The notes under the pieces were generated by a model. The model was not told where the DNA came from, made no database searches, and worked only from the letters and a program-made list of their open reading frames with translations. This document shows positions 13,472-22,319 of a DNA stretch of 23,135 bases, piece after piece. Position 1 is the first letter of the stretch, and each line of letters opens with the position of its first letter. The position numbers and the translations under genes were made by a program. The DNA is from Pseudomonadota bacterium (lineage in GTDB: Bacteria; Pseudomonadota; Alphaproteobacteria; Sphingomonadales; Sphingomonadaceae), in assembly GCA_023433305.1 (NCBI GenBank), contig JAEZCZ010000106.1:1-23135 (forward strand). The letters run 5' to 3'.

Positions 13472-15319
13472 TCACGCATTTATCGGGCGCTCGCGAGGGC
13501 GCTCGTTGTCGATTTTGACAGCGGCCTGCCTGGGTTGCGGCGGAACATAGGAGATCACGATGTCGCCCGCCTGCGGTGTCGGCGTGGCAGCATGCGTGAA
13601 GAAGCGCATCCGGCCGTCGGGTCGCAGCACGAGCAGCATAGTCCCGCCAGGCGGCAGCGCCGCCTCCGCGTCAGCGAGGCCGAACTGTTCCGAGAGCTTG
13701 GTCTTGCGGAACACCCACCCTTCCGCCTGCCGCTCCTCGACATCCTCGACGCCGAAGCCGGAAGCGAACAGCGCGCGCCCCTTCAGCGCTGCCGAAAGCT
13801 GGCGCGGATCGCCAGAGGCATCGGCGTCGCCAAGCTGATAGACCGAATCGGCGCCGATCTCGGGCGCGAACTCCGAGCATACGAGCGCGTTGTAGGCTTC
13901 GTTGTCGGTTGCGGCGACGAGCACCTGGAAAGGCGCGAGGTCGAGGTCGTGCTCGGCCGCCTCGTTGAGAATCTCGCCGTGATAATACGGCAAACCTGCC
14001 TCGCGCGCCGGCCTGAGCCGGCTCCAGCTCGGGTCGGCGAGCATGACCGGCGTGTCGAGCTGGTGCATTTGCCGCGCGAGCGCCACCGTCCATGGGTTGG
14101 CGCCAACGATCAGCAGGCCGGGTCGTGATTCGCCTTTGACTCCGAGGAGCCCGGCGACGGCGTTGATCGTGAACCCGTGGGCCACGATCGTCGCCACGAC
14201 GACCGCGAAGCTCAACCCGATCAGGATCGTCCCGTCGGCGAAGCCGATCTCCTCGAGACGCAGTGCGAAAAGTCCGGAGATCGAGACCATCACAATGCCG
14301 CGCGGTGCGATCCAGGCGAGGAACAGCCGCTCATTCCAGGGGATGCTCGAGAACAGCAGGCTGGTGAGGATCGTCGCGGGGCGGACCACGAACAGAAGGG
14401 CGAGCAGGAACAGTCCGAAACGCCATTCGAACGTGCGCAATTGCGCGATATCGAGCGAAGCGGCCAGCACCACGAAAATGCCGGAAACAAGGAGGATAGC
14501 GACGCTGTGCTTGAAGGCGTGGATGCTGCGGAGGGTCGCCTCGTTCATGTTGGCGAGGGCTATGCCCATCACGGTGACCGCGACGAGCCCCGCCTCGTGC
14601 TCGATCATGTTGCAGCCGACGAAGGTCGCGATCACGATGACCAGCAGCACGGGGGCCTTCAGGAATTCGGGTACGAGCCCGCGTGGGAACGACCAGGCGA
14701 CGATGCGCGCGGCGCCGTAGCCGATGGCTCCCGCAACGACCGCCGCCACGAGAAGGGGGGGGACCACCCCCACAAGCGTCGTCCCCTCGGCCTGCGACAA
14801 CCGGAAGTATTCGTAGGCGATGACGGCGCAAAGCGCGCCCACGGGATCATTGACGATCGCTTCCCAGCGCAGGATCGCCGCCGGCCTGGGCGCGATCTTC
14901 GACTGGTGGAGCAGCGGCAGCACGACCGTGGGCCCGGTCACGACGAGGATGCCAGCGAACAGAATCGCCACCGGCCACACGAGGCCGGCGATGTAGTAAC
15001 AGGCTAGCGTCCCGAACAGCCATCCAAGCGGCACGCCCAGCAGGACGAGCCGCCAGACGCCTTCGCCGTACTTGCGGAACTCGCGGAAATTCAGACCGAG
15101 CCCGCCTTCGAACAGGATCAGCGCAACCCCGATCGAGACCATCGGCCCGAGCATCTCGCCAAACGTCTCGCGGGGATCGAACAGGCCCAGCACGGGACCG
15201 GCCAGGAAGCCGGCCGCAAGCATGAGCACGATCGCCGGCCATCCGGTCCGCCACGCGATCCACTGCGCGGCGATGCCGAGCAGCCCGACCAGGGCGATGA
15301 CGAGGCCCTGTTCTTCCAT
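13472..15319 (-). CDS. CPA1-type monovalent cation/H+ antiporter with C-terminal regulatory domain
   Basis: The 615-residue product has an N-terminal transport domain (about residues 1-385) of roughly 12 helices. It includes ILVVTGPTVVLPLL and the ion-binding Asn-Asp pair in WEAIVNDPVGA (157-158), the CPA1 signature of electroneutral exchangers such as NhaP. A soluble C-terminal half follows. It begins RPGLLIVGANPWTVALARQM, a degenerate Rossmann/TrkA-N-like fold with VLVAATDNEAYN, and ends in a small beta-rich part (GGTMLLVLRPDGRMRFF) resembling TrkA-C. It exchanges Na+ or K+ for H+ across the inner membrane for pH and ion balance; cation choice is not visible. The classical GxGxxG is altered (GANPWT), so nucleotide binding may differ. 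The upstream 77 bases to apt hold no evident element. Confidence 0.9.
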   Translation of the reverse strand: MEEQGLVIALVGLLGIAAQWIAWRTGWPAIVLMLAAGFLAGPVLGLFDPRETFGEMLGPMVSIGVALILFEGGLGLNFREFRKYGEGVWRLVLLGVPLGWLFGTLACYYIAGLVWPVAILFAGILVVTGPTVVLPLLHQSKIAPRPAAILRWEAIVNDPVGALCAVIAYEYFRLSQAEGTTLVGVVPPLLVAAVVAGAIGYGAARIVAWSFPRGLVPEFLKAPVLLVIVIATFVGCNMIEHEAGLVAVTVMGIALANMNEATLRSIHAFKHSVAILLVSGIFVVLAASLDIAQLRTFEWRFGLFLLALLFVVRPATILTSLLFSSIPWNERLFLAWIAPRGIVMVSISGLFALRLEEIGFADGTILIGLSFAVVVATIVAHGFTINAVAGLLGVKGESRPGLLIVGANPWTVALARQMHQLDTPVMLADPSWSRLRPAREAGLPYYHGEILNEAAEHDLDLAPFQVLVAATDNEAYNALVCSEFAPEIGADSVYQLGDADASGDPRQLSAALKGRALFASGFGVEDVEERQAEGWVFRKTKLSEQFGLADAEAALPPGGTMLLVLRPDGRMRFFTHAATPTPQAGDIVISYVPPQPRQAAVKIDNERPRERPINA

Positions 15320-15396
15320 CCGTCAGCGATCGAACCGTGGCATCGGATTCTCCCCTAAGGGCAATGCGCTCACGGCCAATTCTTTCCGGTGGCGGA

Positions 15397-15933
15397 TCAA
15401 TGACCCGCGAAAGCGACGAGGGCCTCCACCGCGATTTCCTGCTTGCGCAGCGCGGCGGCCCCGCCCAGCTCGGGCAAATCGATGACGAAAAGGGCGTGAT
15501 CGACCAAGGCCCCGGCGCGCCGCAGCAGTTCGGCCGCAGCGAGCGCGGTCCCGCCGGTGGCAATCAGATCATCGACCAGAAGCACACGCTCGTCCGACCC
15601 GATAACCCCAGGATCGAGCTCGATCCGCGCAGCCCCGTACTCGAGCGCGTAGTCCATCCCGATAGTCGCGACGGGCAGCTTGCCGGCCTTGCGCAGTGGC
15701 ACGAAGCCCACGCCCAGCCGGGCCGCGATGGCTGCGCCGAAAATGAACCCGCGCGCCTCGATGCCGGCCACCGCCGCCGCGCGAACGTCGGCCGCGCGCT
15801 CGGCGAGGTGGTCGATCGTGGCAGCGAACCCCTCGCCGTGGGCGATGAGCGTGGTGATATCGCGGAACTGGATGCCGTCGGCCGGAAAGTCCGGGATCGT
15901 GCGGATCAGCGCCTTGATATCGGCCGGGCTCAA
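15397..15933 (-). CDS. apt: Adenine phosphoribosyltransferase
   Basis: The 178-residue product has the expected Apt length. It shows IPDFPADGIQFRDITTLI, the substrate loop region IEARGFIFGAAIA, LRKAGKLP, and the PRPP-binding signature VLLVDDLIATGGTA (117-130). It makes AMP from adenine and PRPP in purine salvage. No ATG lies near the conserved start. A TTG at 15933 gives (M)SPADIKALIRTIPDFP, exactly where homologues begin, and overlaps the petC stop (TTGA), with AAGGA directly before it. The frame stays open to 16029, but that part has no homology. Placement as the last gene of the bc1 operon with an overlapping rare start suggests translation coupled to petC and modest output. Confidence 0.93.
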   Translation of the reverse strand: MSPADIKALIRTIPDFPADGIQFRDITTLIAHGEGFAATIDHLAERAADVRAAAVAGIEARGFIFGAAIAARLGVGFVPLRKAGKLPVATIGMDYALEYGAARIELDPGVIGSDERVLLVDDLIATGGTALAAAELLRRAGALVDHALFVIDLPELGGAAALRKQEIAVEALVAFAGH

Positions 15934-16784
15934 TCCTTGCGCCGGTGCGGCGTGATCGGCGCCCAGATCTGCTTCTTGGCGAGCCAGGCGAGGATCGTGG
16001 CGAACAGGAGGAAGCCGAGCACGGCCCAACCGGTCTGCTTACGCTTCACCAACGCCGGTTCCGCGGTCCAGGTGAGGAACGCCGACACGTCCTTGGCCAT
16101 CTGGTCGACCGTCGCCTGCGTGCCGTCGGCGTACGTCACCTGCCCATCGGAGAGCGGCGGCGCCATCGCCAGGTTCAGGTTCGCGAAGTAGGGGTTGTAA
16201 TAGAGCCCCGTGCCGGTCTTCGAGTCAGGGAACTTGCGCAGCAGCTCCGCCGGCTGTTCCTGATACCCGGTCAGCAGCGAGTAGACATAGGCCGGGCCGT
16301 TGTGGCGGGCCTTCGTCATCAGCGAGAGATCGGGCGGGATGGCGTTGTTATTGGCAGCGCGCGCCGCGATGTCGTTCGCGTACGGCGACGGGAAGTAGTC
16401 GGTCGGCGCGCCGGGGCGCGTGTTCGTCTCGCCGGTATTCGGATCGACGCCGGGTACCGTCCAGCTGGCAGCTTCAGCCTTCACTTCGGCTTCGGTGTAG
16501 CCAAGTTGCGCCAGGTCGCGGATCGCGACGAACTGGAGCGAATGGCAGGCCGAGCAGACTTCCTTGTAGACCTGGTAGCCGCGCTGGAGCTGCTGCTGGT
16601 CCCATTTGCCAAAGGCACCTTCGTGCGCGAAGCTCACGGCCTTGGGGTGCTCGTGAAATTCACGCTCGGCGGTGTCCTCGACCAGGTAACCTTGGTCGAC
16701 CACCGCAGCAGCGCCCCAGCCAAAAGCCCACAGCACCGTGACTGTGAAGCCGAGCCCGATAAGAATGCCGATCAGCCGGATCAT
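15930..16784 (-). CDS. petC: Cytochrome c1, bc1 complex
   Basis: The 284-residue product has a hydrophobic N-terminal segment (about 3-26) acting as signal or anchor, the covalent heme c site CSACH (77-81), the axial Met in NLAMAPPLSDGQ (Met206), and a C-terminal membrane helix (TGWAVLGFLLFATILAWLAKK) with a basic cytoplasmic tail. Length and layout match bacterial cytochrome c1. It passes electrons from the Rieske centre to a soluble or membrane cytochrome c. It starts 30 bases after the petB stop, and its stop overlaps the apt start. Confidence 0.97.
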   Translation of the reverse strand: MIRLIGILIGLGFTVTVLWAFGWGAAAVVDQGYLVEDTAEREFHEHPKAVSFAHEGAFGKWDQQQLQRGYQVYKEVCSACHSLQFVAIRDLAQLGYTEAEVKAEAASWTVPGVDPNTGETNTRPGAPTDYFPSPYANDIAARAANNNAIPPDLSLMTKARHNGPAYVYSLLTGYQEQPAELLRKFPDSKTGTGLYYNPYFANLNLAMAPPLSDGQVTYADGTQATVDQMAKDVSAFLTWTAEPALVKRKQTGWAVLGFLLFATILAWLAKKQIWAPITPHRRKD

Positions 16785-16814
16785 TGCTTGCGTACTTTCC
16801 TTCTTCCCGCGCGC

Positions 16815-18107
16815 TCAGGTAGCCGGCGTGGTGTTTTCGCCCAGCACCGCCTTCTTGTCTTCACCGAGTACCGCCTCGGTGATCGAGAACGGCAACGGTT
16901 CGGGCCGTTCGATCCACGAGATGAGCGGCAGGATGACCAGGAAGTGCAGGAAGTAATATGCGGTCGCGATCTGGCTGATCATCACATAGGGCTCTTCCGC
17001 CGGCGCACCGCCGCAGTAGAACAGCACCGCCATCGCGGGGATGAGCCCGAACCAGAAGAACTTGCGGAACATCGGCCGGTAGTGGCCCGAACGTACCGGC
17101 GACTTGTCGAGCCAGGGCAGGAAGAACCACACCAGGATCGAGGCGAACATGGCGAGCACGCCCCACAGCTTCGCCGGGAGGATGAAGTCCACGGTGAAGG
17201 CGCGCAGGATCGCGTAGAACGGGTAGAAATACCACTCGGGCACGATGTGCGCCGGGGTCGAGAGGGGGTTGGCCGGAATGTAGTTGTCCGGATGGCCGAG
17301 CGCGTTGGGCTGGAAGAACGTCAGCGCGCAGTAGAGGATCAGGAACACGCCGAGCCCGAAGCCGTCCTTCGCCGTGTAGTACGGGTGGAACGGCACAGTG
17401 TCGCTCTCGCTCTTCACCTCGACGCCGGTCGGGTTCGAGGAACCCGGGATATGCAGCGCCCAGATGTGCAGGATGACCACGCCGACGATCACGAACGGCA
17501 GCAGGTAGTGCAGGCTGAAGAAGCGGTTGAGCGCGGCGTTGTCCGGTGCATAGCCGCCGAGCAGCCATATCTGCAGCGGTTCGCCGACCAGCGGGATGGC
17601 ACCAAACAGGCCGGTGATCACCTTGGCGCCCCAGAAGCTCATCTGACCCCACGGCAGCACGTAGCCCATGAAGGCGGTCGCCATCAGCAGCAGGAAGATC
17701 ACCACGCCGAGCAACCAGACCATCTCGCGCGGCGCCTTGTACGATCCGTAGTAGAAGCCGCGGAAGATGTGCAGGTAGATTACGACGAAGAAGAAGCTGG
17801 CCCCGTTTGCGTGCGCGTAGCGCAGCATCCAGCCCCAGTTCACGTCGCGCATGATGTGCTCGACCGATCCGAACGCGACCGTGGCGTTCGCGGCATAATG
17901 CATCGCCAGGATGATCCCGGTGACGAGCTGCAGCACCAGCGCGAATCCGGCGAGGACGCCGAAGTTCCAGAAATAGTTGAGGTTGCGCGGCACCGGATAA
18001 CCGGCGCCGATCGCGTTGTAGACGAAGCGCGGCAGCGGCAGCTTTTCGTCGAGGTACCGCATCAGCGGCGCCTTGGGTTCATACTGGCGGGCCCAGGGGA
18101 AGCTCAT
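16815..18107 (-). CDS. petB: Cytochrome b, bc1 complex
   Basis: The product is 430 residues with eight predicted helices. The two b-heme ligand pairs are visible, each 14 residues apart: His99/His113 (RYAHANG, IYLHIF) and His200/His214 (FFSLHYL, VILHIW). The quinol-site motif PEWY lies at 289-292. It holds the Qo and Qi sites and is the proton-translocating core of complex III. The frame is open upstream to 18233, but conserved sequence starts at MSFPWARQYEPKAPL, so ATG 18107 is the start. It shares one base with the petA stop (TGATG), indicating translational coupling. Confidence 0.97.
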   Translation of the reverse strand: MSFPWARQYEPKAPLMRYLDEKLPLPRFVYNAIGAGYPVPRNLNYFWNFGVLAGFALVLQLVTGIILAMHYAANATVAFGSVEHIMRDVNWGWMLRYAHANGASFFFVVIYLHIFRGFYYGSYKAPREMVWLLGVVIFLLLMATAFMGYVLPWGQMSFWGAKVITGLFGAIPLVGEPLQIWLLGGYAPDNAALNRFFSLHYLLPFVIVGVVILHIWALHIPGSSNPTGVEVKSESDTVPFHPYYTAKDGFGLGVFLILYCALTFFQPNALGHPDNYIPANPLSTPAHIVPEWYFYPFYAILRAFTVDFILPAKLWGVLAMFASILVWFFLPWLDKSPVRSGHYRPMFRKFFWFGLIPAMAVLFYCGGAPAEEPYVMISQIATAYYFLHFLVILPLISWIERPEPLPFSITEAVLGEDKKAVLGENTTPAT

Positions 18108-18688
18108 CAGGCGGACTCCTGCCCGATTATGATCGTGGTGTCTGAGGTGAAGGCATATTCGGGCACTTCGAGATTGGTCGGCGCCGGGCCTTTGCGGATA
18201 CGCCCTGCGGTGTCGTAGTGCGAACCGTGACACGGGCAGAAGTAGCCACCGAACTCACCCTTCACCTCGCCCTCGCCCGCGCCAAGCGGCACGCAGCCGA
18301 GGTGGGTGCAGACGCCCATCGTGACGAGGATGTTGCCGTGGCCTTCCTTGGTCCGTTCCGCCAGCGTCTGCGGATCGCGCAGGCTGTCCACGCTCACGGC
18401 TTCCGCCGCCTCGATCTCGGCGTTCGTCAGGTTACGAACGAAGACCGGCTGTTTGCGGAATACCGCCTTGACCGCCATTCCGGGCTCGATCGCCGAGATG
18501 TCCAGCTCCGTGGTGGATTCGGCCAGCACGTCCTTCGAAGGAGCCATCTGGCTGATCAGCGGGACCAGCGTCGCAGCGCCTCCGACGCCTGCTGCCGAGA
18601 CGGCCGCGATGTTGATGAAATCGCGGCGACGCACGCCATCGCCCGTTGCCAGCGCATCGGGTTCGGCGGTGCCTGTGGTGGTTGCCAT
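18107..18688 (-). CDS. petA: Ubiquinol-cytochrome c reductase Rieske iron-sulfur subunit
   Basis: The 193-residue product has an N-terminal twin-arginine-like signal anchor (VRRRDFINIAAVSAAGVGG, RRR at 20-22) and the two Rieske cluster boxes CTHLGC (127-132) and CPCHGSH (151-157), whose Cys and His residues hold the 2Fe-2S centre. The cluster cysteines for the disulfide are also present. It takes the first electron from ubiquinol at the Qo site. The ATG at 18688 is preceded by AGGCAAGG. The frame remains open far upstream, but homology begins here. The promoter of the petABC-apt operon probably lies in 18689-18852; I cannot point to it with confidence. Confidence 0.96.
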   Translation of the reverse strand: MATTTGTAEPDALATGDGVRRRDFINIAAVSAAGVGGAATLVPLISQMAPSKDVLAESTTELDISAIEPGMAVKAVFRKQPVFVRNLTNAEIEAAEAVSVDSLRDPQTLAERTKEGHGNILVTMGVCTHLGCVPLGAGEGEVKGEFGGYFCPCHGSHYDTAGRIRKGPAPTNLEVPEYAFTSDTTIIIGQESA

Positions 18689-18812
18689 TGCCTTGCCTTG
18701 CCTGCCGGTACCGACGGGAGGACCCCGCGCACGGAACCGAAGAAAATTCGACCGGCCGCACCCAATCCGAGGCCCCCGGGGGCGCGACTTGGCGGGCTGA
18801 TAGACGAGCGGA

Positions 18813-18841
18813 CCGGCCATGCCAACAGGCATTTTGGCCGG
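18813..18841 (-). repeat. Hairpin between pgeF and petA
   Basis: CCGGCC (18813-18818) pairs with GGCCGG (18836-18841), and ATGCC (18819-18823) with GGCAT (18828-18832), around an AACA loop with a three-base bulge, giving 11 bp. It lies 12 bases past the pgeF stop in the petA leader. No T-run follows on the minus strand, so it is not a canonical terminator. It may stabilise the 3' end of the pepN-pgeF message or be part of the petA leader. Confidence 0.5.
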
Positions 18842-18852
18842 ATTGTGACAGC

Positions 18853-19614
18853 CTAGGAGGGCAATCCGATCAACGAGAATTGACGGCCATAAGTGGGTTC
18901 GCCGCGATGCGTGGCCCGCCGGTAAGAGAAGAAGCGGCTCTCGTCGGAGTAAGTATCCAGGCCGAGAGGCTCGACCGCTTCGACCCCCGCCAACCGCAGC
19001 CTGTGTGCCACGTATCCCTCCAGGTCGAATTGCCAATGCCCGTCCCGGCCTGTCGTAAAGAAGATGCCGTCGCCCCGTTCGAAGTTGTCGCGAAAGCGGG
19101 CGTCGACCTCGTAGCTCGGCTGCGCAATCGCCGGGCCAATGGCTCCCACAATGCGGTCCTTTCGAGCGCCGAGGCGCTCCATTGCCGCCACAGTGTTCTC
19201 CAGAACGCCCCCGTGCGCGCCCCGCCAGCCGGCATGCGCCGCGCCGATCACCCGTCCCTCGCGATCGGCGAGGAGGACCGGCGCGCAATCCGCGGTGACG
19301 ATACCGAGGACGAGACCCGGCCGGTTGGACACCATTGCATCAGCGCGCGGGCGCGCGTCATGCGGCCAGGGCTCGCGCGCTTCGACGACGTCGGGCGAGT
19401 GGACCTGGTACACTGTCACCAGGCGTGCATCGGGGAGGACAGCTTCGACGGCGCGCCGACGGTTTTCAGCGACCGCCGCCAGATCGTCATCGGCGCCGTG
19501 TCCTACGTTCAGCCCGGCAACGAGGCCTTGCGACACACCTCCGCGCCTGCCGAGGAAGCCGTGCGGCAAGCCTGCGAGGGTTTCGGCACGGATGACCTCG
19601 ACAGCTTCAGTCAA
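18853..19614 (-). CDS. pgeF: Peptidoglycan editing factor PgeF (laccase-domain, YfiH-like)
   Basis: The 253-residue product is a full multicopper-oxidase-like/laccase-domain (DUF152) protein. The zinc/active-site triad is visible as His72 (VYQVHSPD), Cys110 (VTADCAPVLL) and His127 (AAHAGWRG), matching YfiH. It ends THRGEPTYGRQFSLIGL, a family hallmark. E. coli PgeF removes misincorporated L-Ser from peptidoglycan stems; other members act on purine nucleosides. The start is a TTG at 19614, overlapping the pepN stop by eight bases. No ATG or GTG is available nearby, and a TTG at residue 16 would remove conserved sequence. It is co-transcribed with pepN. Confidence 0.92.
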   Translation of the reverse strand: MTEAVEVIRAETLAGLPHGFLGRRGGVSQGLVAGLNVGHGADDDLAAVAENRRRAVEAVLPDARLVTVYQVHSPDVVEAREPWPHDARPRADAMVSNRPGLVLGIVTADCAPVLLADREGRVIGAAHAGWRGAHGGVLENTVAAMERLGARKDRIVGAIGPAIAQPSYEVDARFRDNFERGDGIFFTTGRDGHWQFDLEGYVAHRLRLAGVEAVEPLGLDTYSDESRFFSYRRATHRGEPTYGRQFSLIGLPS

Positions 19615-22261
19615 GGCTGCGGCCGACCTGCTCGGAGGTGTCGCGGCTCAGCTTCGGCGCGGCCGCGATGCGCTCGAGCTCGGCGCGCATGAGGGCGGCG
19701 CGGACCGGCTCAATCCGGCGCCAGCGCCCCAAAGGAGCGACGAACCGCGCGGCGGTCTGCGGGTTGAGCGGATCGAGCGCGAGAACGAGGTCTGCGATCA
19801 GGCGATAGCCCTGGCCGCTTTCGGCGTGGAAGCCGTGCGGGGCTCCCGTGAACGCCATGTAAAGCGAGCGCACCCGGTTCGGATTGCGCAGCGTGAAATC
19901 GGGATGCCTGGCGAGCGCCTCGACGTGCTCGAGCACATGTGGATGGAGCGACTGCGCCTGGATCGCGAACCATTTGTCGATGACGAGGTCGTTGCCGCGA
20001 TAGCGGTTGTAGAAGTCGAGCAGCTTATTCGTGCGCTCCGGTGTCTGCAGCCCGGCAAGAACCATCAGCGCGCCCTGGCGCTCGGTCATGTTGGCAGCCG
20101 AATCGTACTGCTGCGCACCCAGCGCATTCGCGCGTTCGGGGGTGCCAGCAGCGAGGAACACGAGCGCCTGTGTCTTCAGCTTGCGAGCACCCTTGGCGGC
20201 GGCATCGGCGCCTTCGCTCTTGCCACTGCATCGGGCGTGGAGCGCAACTAGATCGGCTTCCAGGGAAGAGCCCAGCCAGGCTTTCAGTGCTTCCCGCTCC
20301 CGATGAATCGCGGCCGGGTCGGCAACCAGCATTTGCTCCATCAGGTATGACTGACCGGGAAGGATCATCAGCTCCCCCCGCATCAGGTCGTCGAGGCCGT
20401 CATCGGCAATGATTTTCGCGAAGGCCGTTCGAATGGCTTCGCGCCCCGCGGTGCGACCGGGCTCGTCGAGGGTTCCCGCGGCGGCGTCGCGCAAGTGGCC
20501 TACAACGAGATCCTGCATCGCTTCATGCCGCGCGAACGGATCGTCGTCGTGGGCGGCGAGGAACACCAGGTCGTCGAGCGAAGCTTCGTTCTCGATCGCC
20601 ACGGGCGCCGAAAAGCCACGATTGATCGAGAGAACGGGCGGAGCAGAATATCCGGAAAAGCTGAGGCTGGCGGCTTGATGCTCCAGCGTGACGAGCTGCT
20701 CGCCGCCGTGTTCGCCCGTCTCGCGGTCGAACAGCGCCAGCCGGAGCGGAATCGGCACGGGCTTCTTGTCGGGCTGCCCCGAGGTTGGCGGGACCTCTTG
20801 CTTGAGGTGCAGCGTTGCGGTTTCGCCATCGTGCTCGAGCCGAACCGAGACCTTCGGCGTACCGGCTTGCGAGTACCACAGGCGAAACTGGCCGAGGTCG
20901 AGCCCCGCCCCATCCTCGATCGCCGTGATGAAATCCTCGCAGGTTGCGGCCTGTCCGTCGTGTCGCGCGAAATAGAGGTCGCAGCCTGCGCGAAAGCGCT
21001 CCTCGCCCGCCAGAGTGCGCATCATGCGGATGACCTCGGCGCCCTTGTTGTAGACGGTCGCGGTGTAGAAGTTCGAGATCTCCCGGTAGCTGTCGGGTCG
21101 GATCGGATGCGCCAGCGGCCCTGAATCCTCCGGAAACTGGACCGCGCGCAGCACACGTACGTCCTCGATCCGCTTGACCGGCGCCGAGCCCATGTCCTCA
21201 CTGAACAATTGGTCGCGCAGCACGGTGAAGCCTTCCTTGAGGCTGAGCTGGAACCAGTCGCGGCAGGTGACGCGGTTTCCCGACCAGTTGTGGAAGTACT
21301 CGTGGCCGATCACGCCCTCGATGGCCTCGTAATCGCCGTCGGTCGCGGTCTCCTCGTCGGCCAGCACATATTTCGTGTTGAAGACGTTGAGGCCCTTGTT
21401 CTCCATCGCGCCCATGTTGAAGTCGCTGACGGCGACGATGTTGAAGGTATCGAGGTCGTACTCGCGCCCGAAAGTCTCCTCGTCCCATTTCATCGAGCGC
21501 TTGAGCGAGGCCATCGCATGCTCGGTGCGCGCGAGATCGCCCTCGCGAACCCAAATGCCCAGCTCGACCTCGCGGCCGGACATCGTGGTAAAGCGGTCGC
21601 GATTGGCGCCGAGGTCGCCCGCGACAAGCGCGAAGAGGTAGCTCGGCTTCGGCCACGGGTCGTGCCATTGAGCCCAGTGCGCACCGTCCGCCTCCTCCCC
21701 TTCGGCCTCGAGGTTGCCATTGGACAAGAGGACCGGGAAGTCCTTCTTCGCACCCGTCATCCGCACGCGGTATGTCGAGAGGACATCGGGCCGATCGGGG
21801 AAGAAGGTGATGCGGCGAAACCCTTCAGCCTCGCACTGCGTGCACAGCATCCCGTTGGACGCATAAAGACCCATCAGTTGGGTATTGGCGGAGGGGGCGA
21901 TCTCGGTCGCAATTTCGATCTGATGCGAATCCCCCGTGAGCGGGACGATCAGGTCGTTGCCGTCCATGTTCCAGCTGTTGATCGCCTGCCCGTCGACAGC
22001 GACTTCGATCGGGACCAGGCCGTCGCCGTTGAGCCGGATCGTCGAGCTTGCTGGCGCCCTGGCGTTGCGTTGCACCGTGATAGACGAACGGACCTGAGTT
22101 CGATCAATGCCGAGATCGAATTCGAGCGAGACTTCGGGCACGAGCCAGGGAAACGGCGCATAATCCTCGCGCCGAATCAACAACGGCTCCTTAGGTTCGG
22201 GTGCGGCGTCGGCCATCTCGGGGTTGCCGTCGGGGGTCGAAGGGGTGCGCGCTACGTCCAT
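19607..22261 (-). CDS. pepN: Aminopeptidase N (M1 family zinc metallopeptidase)
   Basis: The 884-residue product has the length of the gammaproteobacterial PepN type. Key motifs are GAMEN (284-288), which binds the substrate N-terminus, the zinc site HEYFH (320-324), and the third zinc ligand Glu343 in LSLKEGF. The N-terminal beta domain and helical C-terminal domain are intact. It cleaves N-terminal residues from peptides in the cytoplasm. ATG 22261 is preceded by AAAGG at six bases; a second ATG at 22216 lacks a site. It is divergent from the SDR gene with a 58-base gap and overlaps pgeF by eight bases downstream. Confidence 0.96.
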   Translation of the reverse strand: MDVARTPSTPDGNPEMADAAPEPKEPLLIRREDYAPFPWLVPEVSLEFDLGIDRTQVRSSITVQRNARAPASSTIRLNGDGLVPIEVAVDGQAINSWNMDGNDLIVPLTGDSHQIEIATEIAPSANTQLMGLYASNGMLCTQCEAEGFRRITFFPDRPDVLSTYRVRMTGAKKDFPVLLSNGNLEAEGEEADGAHWAQWHDPWPKPSYLFALVAGDLGANRDRFTTMSGREVELGIWVREGDLARTEHAMASLKRSMKWDEETFGREYDLDTFNIVAVSDFNMGAMENKGLNVFNTKYVLADEETATDGDYEAIEGVIGHEYFHNWSGNRVTCRDWFQLSLKEGFTVLRDQLFSEDMGSAPVKRIEDVRVLRAVQFPEDSGPLAHPIRPDSYREISNFYTATVYNKGAEVIRMMRTLAGEERFRAGCDLYFARHDGQAATCEDFITAIEDGAGLDLGQFRLWYSQAGTPKVSVRLEHDGETATLHLKQEVPPTSGQPDKKPVPIPLRLALFDRETGEHGGEQLVTLEHQAASLSFSGYSAPPVLSINRGFSAPVAIENEASLDDLVFLAAHDDDPFARHEAMQDLVVGHLRDAAAGTLDEPGRTAGREAIRTAFAKIIADDGLDDLMRGELMILPGQSYLMEQMLVADPAAIHREREALKAWLGSSLEADLVALHARCSGKSEGADAAAKGARKLKTQALVFLAAGTPERANALGAQQYDSAANMTERQGALMVLAGLQTPERTNKLLDFYNRYRGNDLVIDKWFAIQAQSLHPHVLEHVEALARHPDFTLRNPNRVRSLYMAFTGAPHGFHAESGQGYRLIADLVLALDPLNPQTAARFVAPLGRWRRIEPVRAALMRAELERIAAAPKLSRDTSEQVGRSLD

Positions 22262-22307
22262 GACTAGCCTTTAGGTTCTTTCGCTGGTTCGTCCAACGTC
22301 CGCCCCC

Positions 22308-22313
22308 TACAAC
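22308..22313 (+). promoter_or_regulatory. Possible -10 box for a leaderless SDR transcript
   Basis: TACAAC lies six bases before the GTG start at 22320, where a -10 element would give transcription starting at or next to the start codon. No Shine-Dalgarno is visible. No convincing -35 is seen (TGGTTC region at about 22285), so this is tentative. Confidence 0.25.
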
Positions 22314-22319
22314 GCGTGC

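Noticed and set aside
15945..18218. 757-codon plus-strand frame opposite petC, petB and the petA end
   Set aside because: It spans several well-supported genes on the other strand and is low complexity (Arg, Glu, His, Gln). It is a GC-content artefact.
18689..19288. Extension of the petA frame upstream of 18688
   Set aside because: The extra residues have no Rieske homology and run into pgeF; the ATG at 18688 has a ribosome binding site and the normal twin-arginine N-terminus follows.
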